In this document: positions 25,605 to 36,081 of the stretch, one piece after another
How positions within the stretch are numbered: position 1 is the first letter of the stretch
Layout of the letters: each line of letters starts with the position of its first letter
Assembly (NCBI GenBank): GCA_002725175.2
Contig: PBQX02000038.1
Location: 17,996 to 81,995, forward strand
Length of the DNA stretch: 64,000 nt
Source of the DNA: CACKLF01 sp002725175
GTDB lineage: Bacteria > Pseudomonadota > Alphaproteobacteria > Rhodobacterales > Rhodobacteraceae
Reading direction: 5' to 3'
The notes under the pieces: model-generated
What the model was told of the DNA's origin: nothing
Seen by the model: only the letters and a program-made list of their open reading frames with translations
The model's database searches: none
Position numbers and translations under genes: made by a program

Positions 25605-26644
25605 TCTGATGATCTTTTTGATGGTTCGTAAAACTTTTGAAATGTTTCAAGCGTTTTTCTCATTGCATCTTCATCAATATCTAAATGAAATACTATTCTC
25701 AAAGTATTATTCGACCAATTAGATATAAAAATGTTCTCTTTTCTAAAGAACGGCACAATATTATTAAACTTATCGCTTAAATCGGTAAAGAAGACCATAT
25801 TGGTATCGCAAATAATACTCTTATCACTTATATCACCAAAAAATTTTACTAAGTCATTTTTAAAATTTTCTGCTCGAATGTGGTCTTCCTTAAGGCGGTC
25901 AATATTATTGTCTAAAGCATAAATTCCGGCCGCAGCAAGAATGCCACTTTGCCTGAGGGAACCACCAGCAAGCTTTCTTATTCTTCTTGCCTTTTTTGCA
26001 AGATCTTTAGGTAATAGCAAAAGAGATCCTGCAGGCGCTCCTAATCCTTTTGAGAGGCAAATAGAAATAGAATCAGCTAAACTAGCGTGGGCCTCGGGAG
26101 CGCATTTTAATTCTGTTATCGCGTTGAAAAATCTGGCTCCATCTAGATGAACGCTTAGATTGGATCTTTTCGCCAATTCATAGGATTCCTTTATTCTTTC
26201 TAATCCTATTGCCTTCCCCCTGGAAGTATTTTCTAAACATAGAAGTTTAGAGATAGCATGATGTGGGTCATCAGGTTTAATAGCATTTTCAATGTTATTA
26301 TTAGATAGTGAACCATCGGTTTCTACAGTTATAGTGTTCATAGCTACACCACCCAAAACTGAAACTCCGCCGGCTTCATCGCCACAAATGTGATATGACT
26401 CGCCGACGATTATTTCATCGCCGCGATTGCAATGGGCTAGGACAGATGAAAAATTACTTTGGGTACCACTTGTCATAAAGACGGCTTCATCTTTTCGCAG
26501 CATTTCAGAAATTTTTTTCTCTAGATGATTTACCGTTGGGTCATCACCATAAACATCGTCCCCGACTTCGGCATCATATATTGCCTTCTTCATTCCTTTT
26601 GAAGGTCTTGTAACGGTGTCACTTCTCAGATCTATAACTTCCAT
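25601..26644 (-). CDS. ltaE: Low-specificity L-threonine aldolase
   Basis: A 347-residue fold-type I PLP enzyme. The N-terminal IDLRSDTVTRPS and AEVGDDVYGDDPTVNHLE motifs are diagnostic. The PLP-lysine site is LSKGLGAPAGSLLL, and VHLDGARFFNA carries the aspartate that contacts the cofactor. It cleaves L-threonine or L-allo-threonine to glycine and acetaldehyde. The stop overlaps the convergent regulator's stop by 4 bp. It follows katG by 21 bp and could be in the same transcript. Confidence 0.9.
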   Translation of the reverse strand: MEVIDLRSDTVTRPSKGMKKAIYDAEVGDDVYGDDPTVNHLEKKISEMLRKDEAVFMTSGTQSNFSSVLAHCNRGDEIIVGESYHICGDEAGGVSVLGGVAMNTITVETDGSLSNNNIENAIKPDDPHHAISKLLCLENTSRGKAIGLERIKESYELAKRSNLSVHLDGARFFNAITELKCAPEAHASLADSISICLSKGLGAPAGSLLLLPKDLAKKARRIRKLAGGSLRQSGILAAAGIYALDNNIDRLKEDHIRAENFKNDLVKFFGDISDKSIICDTNMVFFTDLSDKFNNIVPFFRKENIFISNWSNNTLRIVFHLDIDEDAMRKTLETFQKFYEPSKRSSD

Positions 26645-26665
26645 TACAATCCCATAATGATCTAA

Positions 26666-28861
<2,196 letters not shown>

Positions 28862-28912
28862 TTAACCAAAATTTTAAAATTTATATAAATTTAAATGCTC
28901 TTACGGATTAAA

Positions 28913-29863
28913 TTAGATTGAACCATTATTAGATTTAAAAGTTAAGGCTTCAAGACTAGATATTATTCCAGCTAAAAGTATTAACGATACACCTATTGCA
29001 TCAAAAAAGTCAGGCCAGGTTCCCAAAACAATTTTGCCCCAAAAAACGGCAAAAATAAGATATGCAAAATCAAATGGCGCCAGTAGGCTACCATCTGCAG
29101 TCTGATAGCCCTTAATTATAAAAATATTTCCTGACAAGTTGCAAATAGATGCTAAAGCACAAATGCATAATATAAAAACTGTAAGGTCCGGCCAGCCTAT
29201 AGCAATAAATGGTAAATCCTCTTTAACGCTTTCACTAAATATTTGATCAGAGAATAAAATTCCAGAAATACCAATTAAAATAAAGAATAATGCTTGAATA
29301 GCAGCAAGGGATATTGGGGTCTCTTCCTCACAGAATTTTTTAATTGTTATTATATTACAGGCATATAAAAAGCCCGCACATATGGGAAGAATTTGGACAT
29401 AGGAAATATCAGCGTTCCATGGCTCTAAAATAAAAATAGAACCAATAATACCAAGAATAATACCCAAAATTCTATTAGAATTTAATCTTTCCCCTAGAAA
29501 TGGTATTGCCATTATTGTTATGAAAATAGGATAGGTATAGAGACCTGCCGTCATTAGAGTAAAATCCAAAGTCACGGATCCAGAAAAAAAGCAAAGCATG
29601 CAGGCCGCTATAAATATTGAACGCAAAATAACATAGAAGGGTCTTTTGGGTATAATAGATCGAATACTGGTAAAGGTTAGCGCAAAAACAAAAATTAGTA
29701 GTAAATTAAAAAACGACCTTATTGCTTGTAACTGCCAGAATGAAGTGTATGAAGAAGTGGCTTTTACAAGTGAATCTTGAAATCCTAAAATTAAACCTCC
29801 CAAAAGAACCAAACCTATAGATCCCATAGGAAAATTGGATTTTATTATCGATTTAACTGCCAT
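28913..29863 (-). CDS. EamA/DMT-family transporter
   Basis: A 316-residue protein with ten hydrophobic segments in two EamA repeats. Visible blocks are GGLILGFQDSLVKATSSYTSFWQLQAIRSFFNLL (placed at residues 20-53), LGERLNSNRILGIILGIIGSIFIL closing the first repeat, and the second-repeat end LLAPFDFAYLIFAVFWGKIVLGTWPD. The family exports metabolites, often amino acids or nucleosides. It lies 26 bp after the M20 amidohydrolase on the same strand and 123 bp before katG. Substrate unknown. Confidence 0.85.
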   Translation of the reverse strand: MAVKSIIKSNFPMGSIGLVLLGGLILGFQDSLVKATSSYTSFWQLQAIRSFFNLLLIFVFALTFTSIRSIIPKRPFYVILRSIFIAACMLCFFSGSVTLDFTLMTAGLYTYPIFITIMAIPFLGERLNSNRILGIILGIIGSIFILEPWNADISYVQILPICAGFLYACNIITIKKFCEEETPISLAAIQALFFILIGISGILFSDQIFSESVKEDLPFIAIGWPDLTVFILCICALASICNLSGNIFIIKGYQTADGSLLAPFDFAYLIFAVFWGKIVLGTWPDFFDAIGVSLILLAGIISSLEALTFKSNNGSI

Positions 29864-29888
29864 GACTCCATAAAGAATTTTGCATGCG

Positions 29889-31043
29889 TTATTTTAAAGT
29901 ATTTTCAATTATGCTTGCGTACCAACTTGCTCCAATTGGGGCAATATCATCGTCGAAATCATACTCAGGATGATGTAGCCCCGGGGTGTCTCCTTGGCCT
30001 AGAAATACGTATGCGCCGGGTTTTTCATTTAACATGTATGAGAAATCTTCAGAAGCCATATTTGTGGGAATATCCATCTCTACCATATCGCTTCCTACTA
30101 AGTCTTTGGCCACCTCAGCCGAAAATATTGCCTTAGATTCATTATTAATTGTAGCAGGGTAACCATATTCATATATTGTTTCTGCACTTCCATTATTCGC
30201 TTTAGCAATATTTTTGGCGATTTCTGAAATTCTTTTCTCTACTAGCTTAGCATCTTCGTTTCTCAAGGTTCTAACTGTGCCGACTATTTCTACTGTTTCA
30301 GGAATAATATTAGAAGCAGTACCCGCATTAATTTGAGTAACGGAGATAACGACATTATGATGTGATGGAATTTCCCTAGATATGATCGAGTATGACGCTT
30401 GAACAATTTGTGCGGCTATTATTATTGGGTCAATCCCTTCATGTGGATAGGCACCATGTGCTCCCACACCTTTAACGCTGATAAAAAAAGTATCAGCAGC
30501 CGCCATCATGGGACCCTTATTTATTACAAACTTTCCCTTATCTATTCCAGGCATGTTATGGATGGCATAAACTTCACTTATATCATACTTTTTAAACAAC
30601 CCTTCATCTAGCATAACTTTTGCACCTCCAAGTCCTTCCTCAGCAGGTTGGAAAATTAAAACAGCAGTACCGCAGAAATTTCTAGTCTCACAAAGATATT
30701 TTGCTGCACCTAAGAGCATAGTTGTGTGACCATCATGGCCACATGCATGCATTTTCCCTTCATTTTTAGATTTATGGGGCAAGTTGTTAACTTCAGTAAT
30801 TGGGAGTGCATCCATATCAGCCCTCAAACCTATAAGGCGGCCTTTTTTCTTTCCGTGAATAAGTGCTACTAACCCGTTTTCTGCGATACCAGACTGTATT
30901 TCATCAACGCCAAATTCTTGTAGCTTATTCTTTACAAACTCTACTGTCTCTGCTGTATCAAAACCTAATTCTGGTATGGTGTGTAGCTTTTGTCTCCAAG
31001 CGACTAATTCATTATGCATACCTTTTATTCGATCTAATATCAT
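29889..31043 (-). CDS. M20-family amidohydrolase (hippurate/N-acyl-amino-acid hydrolase type)
   Basis: A 384-residue metallopeptidase. The N-terminal LVAWRQKLHTIPELGFDTAET, the metal site HACGHDGHTTMLLGAA, the catalytic glutamates in IFQPAEEGLGGAKVML and the dimerisation-domain block VGAHGAYPHEGIDPI are all intact. It cleaves N-acyl or N-aroyl amino acids to a carboxylate and an amino acid. The ribosome binding site is AGGAAAC. It is paired with an EamA transporter downstream, which may export a product. A 31-bp near-perfect palindrome lies 57 bp upstream of the start. Confidence 0.9.
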   Translation of the reverse strand: MILDRIKGMHNELVAWRQKLHTIPELGFDTAETVEFVKNKLQEFGVDEIQSGIAENGLVALIHGKKKGRLIGLRADMDALPITEVNNLPHKSKNEGKMHACGHDGHTTMLLGAAKYLCETRNFCGTAVLIFQPAEEGLGGAKVMLDEGLFKKYDISEVYAIHNMPGIDKGKFVINKGPMMAAADTFFISVKGVGAHGAYPHEGIDPIIIAAQIVQASYSIISREIPSHHNVVISVTQINAGTASNIIPETVEIVGTVRTLRNEDAKLVEKRISEIAKNIAKANNGSAETIYEYGYPATINNESKAIFSAEVAKDLVGSDMVEMDIPTNMASEDFSYMLNEKPGAYVFLGQGDTPGLHHPEYDFDDDIAPIGASWYASIIENTLK

Positions 31044-31099
31044 AGTGTTTCCTATCCGATTAATGTTAGTAATTTAAATTAGTTTTTTGCTTGAAAAGT

Positions 31100-31130
31100 T
31101 TTATAATTCACTAATTTAGTGGATTATAAA
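31100..31130. promoter_or_regulatory. 31-bp near-perfect palindrome in a divergent promoter region
   Basis: Outer arms TTTATAAT (31100-31107) and ATTATAAA (31123-31130) and inner arms CACTAA (31109-31114) and TTAGTG (31116-31121) are all perfectly complementary around a central T. The only unpaired position is T31108/G31122. Each outer arm contains TATAAT on one strand. It lies in the 278-bp gap between the M20 amidohydrolase and cysteine synthase genes, the longest gene-free stretch in the window; nothing else was recognised there except the GGAGG before 31322. Confidence 0.55.
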
Positions 31131-31321
31131 TATTTCAAAGAGTCAAAGGTAAATTAGGGTTTTAAATCTTTGAGTTATTTTGATTCTGGAAAAATTTTAT
31201 AAGTTAAAGACTAAAGGTTTTGATTTTTAAACCAAATTATTTATAGAAATTAAGGGAATAATAATTTAATGAATTTATGAAACTTTCTTGAATGATTATG
31301 TTTTGTGGGAGGAAATAGTAT

Positions 31322-32401
31322 ATGTCTAGTAATGAAATAAGAACGACTGAAGGGCAAGGAAAANTATATAATTCNNTTCTNGATACNGTTGGTAANACAC
31401 CTGTNGTAANANTAAATAACNTNGCCCCNAGTGNTATNAATTTTTATGTGAAAGCAGAATTTTTTAATCCAGCTTCATCNGTCAAGGATAGATTNGCGCT
31501 CAATATAATTGAGGATGCAGAGCGAAGTGGAAACTTAAAGCCAGGTCAGACAGTCGTGGAGGCCACAAGTGGGAACACGGGNATTGGCCTTGCCATGGTG
31601 TGTGCCGCAAAGNGNTACCCTCTAGTAATAACGATGGCTGATAGTTTTTCCATAGAGCGAAGAAANTTAATGAGATATTTGGGAGCAAGNGTTATTCTTA
31701 CNCCTAGAGCAGAAAAGGGAATAGGGATGTATAATAAGGCCAAAGAATTGGCCGAAGCTAATGGNTGGTTTCTTGCTAGTCAGTTNGAAACAAAAGCAAA
31801 TGCTGACATNCATGAGAGCACAACTGGGAAAGAAATATTAAATGATTTTAAAGGTAGAAAATTAGACTTTTGGGTTACTGGGTATGGTACTGGAGGNACA
31901 GTTTCAGGAGTTGGAAGACTTTTGAGAAANGAAANGCCTGAAACAAAAATAATTCTTAGTGAGCCAGAAAATGCAGCTTTAATTTCTAGTGGANAAANGC
32001 AAAAGAGAACTTCATTTAATACACCTCAAGAAAGCCATGAAGCGTGGCANCCTCATCTGATACAAGGTTGGACCCCAGACTTCATACCTTTTGTTTTACA
32101 AGAATCNATTGATAAAGGGTATNATGACGAGGTCATAAAAATATCTTCAGAATCGGGAATTGAATGGGCTCAAAAGTTAGCTCAAAAAGAGGGAATTATA
32201 ACAGGAATTTCAGGTGGAGCGACTTTTGCTACTGCTATGATTGTGGCNGAAAGAGCTAATCCTGGTGCTACGATATTATGTATGCTTCCTGACACGGGAG
32301 AGCGTTATTTATCGTCACCTTTATTTGCAAATATTGAAGAAGATATGGATGANGCAGAGAAGACTATATCGNTGTCGACACCAAATTATCATATGCCNTG
32401 A
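31322..32401 (+). CDS. cysK: Cysteine synthase / PLP-dependent beta-substituting lyase
   Basis: A 359-residue fold-type II PLP enzyme. The PLP lysine is in NPASxVKDR (about residue 54), the substrate loop is EATSGNTGIGLAM, the phosphate-binding loop is GTGGTVSGVGR, and GISGGATFATAM and LPDTGERYLSSPLF close the fold. It makes cysteine from O-acetylserine and sulfide. It is longer than E. coli CysK (323), with about 20 extra C-terminal residues and an insertion around SHEAW.PHLIQGWTPDF. The first 40 codons hold many N bases. GGAGG precedes the ATG. Confidence 0.87.
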   Translation: MSSNEIRTTEGQGKXYNXXXDXVGXTPXVXXNNXAXSXXNFYVKAEFFNPASXVKDRXALNIIEDAERSGNLKPGQTVVEATSGNTXIGLAMVCAAKXYPLVITMADSFSIERRXLMRYLGAXVILXPRAEKGIGMYNKAKELAEANXWFLASQXETKANADXHESTTGKEILNDFKGRKLDFWVTGYGTGXTVSGVGRLLRXEXPETKIILSEPENAALISSGXXQKRTSFNTPQESHEAWXPHLIQGWTPDFIPFVLQEXIDKGYXDEVIKISSESGIEWAQKLAQKEGIITGISGGATFATAMIVXERANPGATILCMLPDTGERYLSSPLFANIEEDMDXAEKTISXSTPNYHMX

Positions 32402-32422
32402 TGGTGTTTTGTATATTTTCTA

Positions 32423-32929
32423 ATGAACACTGANCTAGAAATANAAAANGCTGATNTTTCTCATGCTGATGCCATTAAGAGAATATGGAATCCTATAATT
32501 CGAGATACCCTCTGGACTTTTAACAATCAGGAAAAATCTATCAAAAATATTGAAGATTTAATTACGGAAAGAGACAAAATGGATTTTTGTAGCGTTGTTG
32601 GGCTCAGATCAAATAAGGTNGTGGGCTTTGCAACNTATAACCAATTCAGACCAGGTACAGGATATTTAAAGACCATGGAGCATACGGTTATTATTGACCN
32701 ACAAAATAGAGGACAGGGGNTAGGAAAAAATTTAGTTAAGGCATTAGAGNGCCANGCGGTAAATAGAGGTATAATTTCTCTAATTGCTGGAGTTTCTGAA
32801 GAAAATGCTGCTGGAATATCTTTTCATNAGAGCTTGGGATTTCAAAAAATATCTGTACTACCAAAAGTAGGGTNTAAGTTTGGAAGGTTTTTAGACTTAG
32901 TTCTGATGCAAAAAAAATTAGNCAGTTAG
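32423..32929 (+). CDS. GNAT-family N-acetyltransferase (phosphinothricin acetyltransferase-like)
   Basis: A 168-residue GNAT protein. The N-terminal ADAIKRIWNPIIRDTLWTFN resembles the Pat/YncA group, and the acetyl-CoA-binding segment is QNRGQGxGKNLVKALE, followed by ENAAGISFHxSLGF. It acetylates an unidentified amine. It starts 21 bp after cysteine synthase and is likely cotranscribed. Its stop TAG shares TTAG with the stop of the convergent PhyH gene. About ten N bases fall in the gene. Confidence 0.82.
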   Translation: MNTXLEIXXADXSHADAIKRIWNPIIRDTLWTFNNQEKSIKNIEDLITERDKMDFCSVVGLRSNKXVGFAXYNQFRPGTGYLKTMEHTVIIDXQNRGQGXGKNLVKALEXXAVNRGIISLIAGVSEENAAGISFHXSLGFQKISVLPKVGXKFGRFLDLVLMQKKLXS

Positions 32930-33711
32930 CTTTTTGTATACACTATTGGAAACCAATCTTCTCTTAGTTTCTGCCCAGTTTCCATTCCATGTCCAGGAAA
33001 AGGTGGCGATGTTNGTCCNGGCCGTTCAATATATGTCACATCATCCCCNACCCAACGTAAAGANAATGCGCGTCTTCTAATATTTTTTTTGTTACCACGA
33101 GCACCATGNACAGCCCTAAAATCAAATAGAACAACATCTCCTGGNTCCATTGACCATTCAAGAATATGGTANTTTTNNGGATCTAAATCAGGGTTTGGAA
33201 CTGGNAACCATTCTTGATCTTTNTTATAAAANTCACTNTCATCAGACCATGAAACTGGTCTAACCATTTTTTCCCATTTATGAGATCCAGAAATNAACCT
33301 AAGCCCTGTNTCAATAATTGGATCAACGGGGATCCACATACTAACNGTCTTGCTACCATTNACAAAATAATATGGNGCATCTTGATGCCAAGGGGTCTCC
33401 TTGGATGTTCCACCTTCTTTAACTAAAACGTGATCATGGAAGAATTGGGCAGTTGTTGACTTCATTATCTCTGCTGCAATTTTTGCAGCCTCACTATTTT
33501 CTATAAAGTCTTTAAAATCCTTTATACGGGTCCAGTTGCAGTAATCATCAAAAAATCGACCTTCTTTTACATTGTTCTCATTAGCGTATTTAGATGGTTT
33601 GACTAAGTTTCTTTCAATCCCAGAAATAATTTTATTTACCCATTCTTTAAAAACACCTTTTAAAAGAATTGCTCCTTGCTTTTCAAAATTGTCGATAATT
33701 TTAGCATCCAT
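32926..33711 (-). CDS. Phytanoyl-CoA dioxygenase (PhyH) family protein
   Basis: A 261-residue Fe(II)/2-oxoglutarate-dependent oxygenase. The metal-binding HxD is in TPWHQDxPYYF, the distal His is in HGARGNKKNIRRRA, where the Arg binds 2-oxoglutarate, and between them VSMWIPVDPI and GSHKWEKMVRP match the PhyH core. Members hydroxylate varied substrates, so the reaction is not predictable. About 25 N bases lie between 33001 and 33400. It overlaps the GNAT stop by 4 bp and is divergent from the ATC-hydrolase-family gene. Confidence 0.83.
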   Translation of the reverse strand: MDAKIIDNFEKQGAILLKGVFKEWVNKIISGIERNLVKPSKYANENNVKEGRFFDDYCNWTRIKDFKDFIENSEAAKIAAEIMKSTTAQFFHDHVLVKEGGTSKETPWHQDXPYYFXNGSKXVSMWIPVDPIIXTGLRXISGSHKWEKMVRPVSWSDXSXFYXKDQEWXPVPNPDLDXXXYHILEWSMXPGDVVLFDFRAXHGARGNKKNIRRRAXSLRWXGDDVTYIERXGXTSPPFPGHGMETGQKLREDWFPIVYTKS

Positions 33712-33775
33712 GGTCTATCTCATTGAAAAATAAATTTAAGTTTGTATTTTAATGTATGATTAAGCATATTTAAAT

Positions 33776-34297
33776 ATGGAATTGATTGCTATGAATAAAG
33801 TCAAAAATGAGGAAGAAAAAATTAAGGACCGTATGACACAAAAGATTGGTGTTTTGAATCGAAGGGAAACTGAAGCTAGAATTCTCGTTCCATTCATAGA
33901 ATCTTTATCTAAAACGTTTGGCAAAGCGGAAGTAACTGAAATTCTTTCAAAAACAATAAAGGATTTATCGAGAAAGCAAGGAAAAGATCTAGCCTTAGAA
34001 TATGGAGATGATGTTGATGCATTCTTGGAAACTCTTGAGTTTTGGAAGAAAGATGGGGCACTGGAAATCGAAGTGTTAGAAAAGTCTAAAACTAAACTTA
34101 ATTTTAATGTTACTCGTTGCAAATATGCTGAGCTTTATAAGTCTATGGAAATCCAGGAGTTGGGAGCAATTTTTTCGTGTAATAGAGATTTTTCAATGGT
34201 GGAAGGTTTTAATGAAAAAGCAAAGCTGACAAGAGAGCAGACCATATTGGATGGATCATCATGCTGTACATTTAGGTACGATTTTGGAACGGAGTAA
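33776..34297 (+). CDS. L-2-amino-thiazoline-4-carboxylate hydrolase (ATC hydrolase) family protein
   Basis: A 173-residue protein. The C-terminal half FNVTRCKYAELYKSMEIQELGAIFSCNRDF (placed at about residues 109-138) followed by LTREQTILDGSSCCTFRY matches the ATC hydrolase-like family. The named activity opens the thiazoline ring on the route from ATC to cysteine, but most members are untested. The N-terminal 30 residues are highly charged. No strong ribosome binding site is seen; ATG 33791 is an alternative start. It is followed after 5 bp by a small membrane protein and then a homocysteine methyltransferase family gene. Confidence 0.7.
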   Translation: MELIAMNKVKNEEEKIKDRMTQKIGVLNRRETEARILVPFIESLSKTFGKAEVTEILSKTIKDLSRKQGKDLALEYGDDVDAFLETLEFWKKDGALEIEVLEKSKTKLNFNVTRCKYAELYKSMEIQELGAIFSCNRDFSMVEGFNEKAKLTREQTILDGSSCCTFRYDFGTE

Positions 34298-34302
34298 AAA
34301 AA

Positions 34303-34470
34303 ATGGATAAAGAAATACAAAAAGAAACACAGCCATCTTCTGACTCCATTTTTGGAGATATAAATAACGATATGATAGAAAGTGGAAAAAATTTACGAAG
34401 GACCTTGAATTTAGTTGCTATTGTCTTATTAGCGCTTTTAGCACTTTTTGTTATCTATCTGTTTTTTTAA
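34303..34470 (+). CDS. 55-residue single-span membrane protein
   Basis: A short reading frame with ATG at 34303 and TAA at 34468. The N-terminal 34 residues are hydrophilic (MDKEIQKETQPSSDSIFGDI at the start), followed by a basic KNLRRT and one hydrophobic helix LNLVAIVLLALLALFVIYLF to the C-terminus. GGAG lies eight bases before the start. The gene fits tightly between the ATC-hydrolase-family gene (5-bp gap) and the homocysteine methyltransferase gene (37-bp gap), which supports it as real. Function unknown; orientation is probably N-in. Confidence 0.6.
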   Translation: MDKEIQKETQPSSDSIFGDINNDMIESGKNLRRTLNLVAIVLLALLALFVIYLFF

Positions 34471-34507
34471 GACTATATGTAAATTCAAAAGAAAAAAGAG
34501 GAAAAAC

Positions 34508-35419
34508 ATGGGTAAAGTAGTTCTTTTAGATGGTGGAATGGGGCAAGAACTAATTCACAGATCAAAATATAAGCCACACCCTATGTGGTCCGCCAAAGTT
34601 TTACTTGAAGAGCCAGATTTAGTTGAGGATGTTCATTATGATTATATTTTAGCTGGCGCAAAGGTTATAACTCTTAATAACTATTCTTGTACTCCAGAAA
34701 GATTGGAGAGGGATGGGAGTTTAGATATGTTTAAAAAACTTCAAGAAAAAGCTATCTATGTCGCAAAAAGAGCGCGAGATAGGGCAAAAAATTCTTCTGA
34801 AATTAAGCTGGCTGGCTGTTTGCCACCTCTGTATGCGAGTTATAAACCTGAAAATACGCCAGATTTTGAAGAAAGTGTTCTTCGTTATGAAAGGATAGCT
34901 GAAGTACAAGTTGATCATGTTGACATTTTAATTTGTGAAACAATGTCTTCTATAAAAGAGCTTAAAGCTGCAGGCCAAGTTGCATCAAAATCAGATAAAC
35001 CTGCTTGGGTTAGTGGATCTGTTTCAGACCAAGATGGATCCTTCTTACGTTCGGGAGAAAACTTGGTAGATGGAGTTAAGGAGTTGTCAAAATTAAGCAT
35101 AGACGCGGTATTGTTGAATTGTTCCTTTCCTGAATCAATAACGACAGGCCTTAAAATATTGAAAGCTCTAAATCTTCCATTTGGCGCTTACCCTAACAGG
35201 TTTAAATCCATAGATAAACTGGATGCCGGGGGNACCGTAGATGTTCTTGAGGCAAGAGAAGATCTGGATGAAGANAATTATGCAAAAACAGNGTGTGATT
35301 GGGTTGATGACGGTGCNATGATAGTCGGTGGATGCTGTGAAATCGGCCCTAAATATATTAATGCTCTTAACAATGCCTTACAGNAAAACGGACACAAGAT
35401 AGTTTCAGANCTAAAGTAA
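34508..35419 (+). CDS. Homocysteine S-methyltransferase family protein
   Basis: About 303 residues forming one Hcy-methyltransferase TIM barrel. The N-terminal LLDGGMGQELIHR, the zinc ligands in LLNCSFPES and GGCCEIGPKYI (three cysteines) and the VITLNNYSCTPERL block are intact. It transfers a methyl group to homocysteine to make methionine; the donor (S-methylmethionine, betaine, DMSP or other) cannot be told from sequence. I use the ATG at 34508 with AGAGGAAA before it; the frame is open 20 codons further upstream. A few N bases lie near the 3' end. It is followed by yggS after 5 bp. Confidence 0.83.
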   Translation: MGKVVLLDGGMGQELIHRSKYKPHPMWSAKVLLEEPDLVEDVHYDYILAGAKVITLNNYSCTPERLERDGSLDMFKKLQEKAIYVAKRARDRAKNSSEIKLAGCLPPLYASYKPENTPDFEESVLRYERIAEVQVDHVDILICETMSSIKELKAAGQVASKSDKPAWVSGSVSDQDGSFLRSGENLVDGVKELSKLSIDAVLLNCSFPESITTGLKILKALNLPFGAYPNRFKSIDKLDAGXTVDVLEAREDLDEXNYAKTXCDWVDDGXMIVGGCCEIGPKYINALNNALQXNGHKIVSXLK

Positions 35420-35424
35420 AATCT

Positions 35425-36081
35425 ATGACCCTAAGCAAAGTTAATGAACGCATTAGTAAACATGAATCTGAATNGGGCAGAGANGCAGGTTCTGTAGTTT
35501 TGATAGCTGTATCGAAAGTTCAACCAGTAGAAAAGATTGAGAAAGTTTTAAAAGCTGGCCATAANGATTTTGGAGAAAATAGAGTACAAGAAGCTTTGGC
35601 TAAATGGCCAAAATTAAAAGGAAAATATCCTAAAATAAATTTGCATCTTTTAGGACCACTTCAAACAAACAAAATAGATCAAGCACTTAGCGTTTTTGAT
35701 GTAATTCATTCTTTGGATCGAGAAAAGNTGGCTGCAAAGCTTGCCTCAGGTATTCAGAAAATTGGGAAAGATGTAGAAATGTTTNTACAGGTAAATTTTG
35801 AGAATGAAATCCAGAAAGCAGGGATATCAGTTGAAANNCTTGATGATTTCGTGNAAATATGTACCAAAAAATATGACTTAAATATTTCTGGACTAATGTG
35901 TATTCCTCCAATTAATAAAGATCCAGAAAAGTTTTTCCTAGAGCTTAAAATCCTAGCAGAAAGGAACGGACTTACTAAATTATCAATGGGTATGAGTTCT
36001 GATTATGCTCAAGCTATACGTTGTGGATCAACCCACGTTAGAGTGGGAACAGCTATTTTTGGGAGCAGAGAGAAAATCTAA
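35425..36081 (+). CDS. yggS: YggS/PLPBP-family pyridoxal-phosphate homeostasis protein
   Basis: A 218-residue single-domain alanine-racemase-like barrel. The PLP lysine is in LIAVSKVQP (about residue 29), followed by DFGENRVQEALAKW, LHLLGPLQTNKI and the C-terminal LSMGMSSDYAQAIRCGSTHVRVG phosphate-binding segment. It is thought to buffer PLP and has no defined enzymatic reaction. It is 5 bp after the homocysteine methyltransferase gene. Its TAA shares CTAA with the convergent ribA stop. Confidence 0.9.
   Translation: MTLSKVNERISKHESEXGRXAGSVVLIAVSKVQPVEKIEKVLKAGHXDFGENRVQEALAKWPKLKGKYPKINLHLLGPLQTNKIDQALSVFDVIHSLDREKXAAKLASGIQKIGKDVEMFXQVNFENEIQKAGISVEXLDDFVXICTKKYDLNISGLMCIPPINKDPEKFFLELKILAERNGLTKLSMGMSSDYAQAIRCGSTHVRVGTAIFGSREKI

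Noticed and set aside
28877..28892. 16-bp perfect palindrome AAATTTATATAAATTT upstream of katG
   Set aside because: It consists only of A and T in an AT-rich intergenic region, where such palindromes are expected; it is not reported as an operator.
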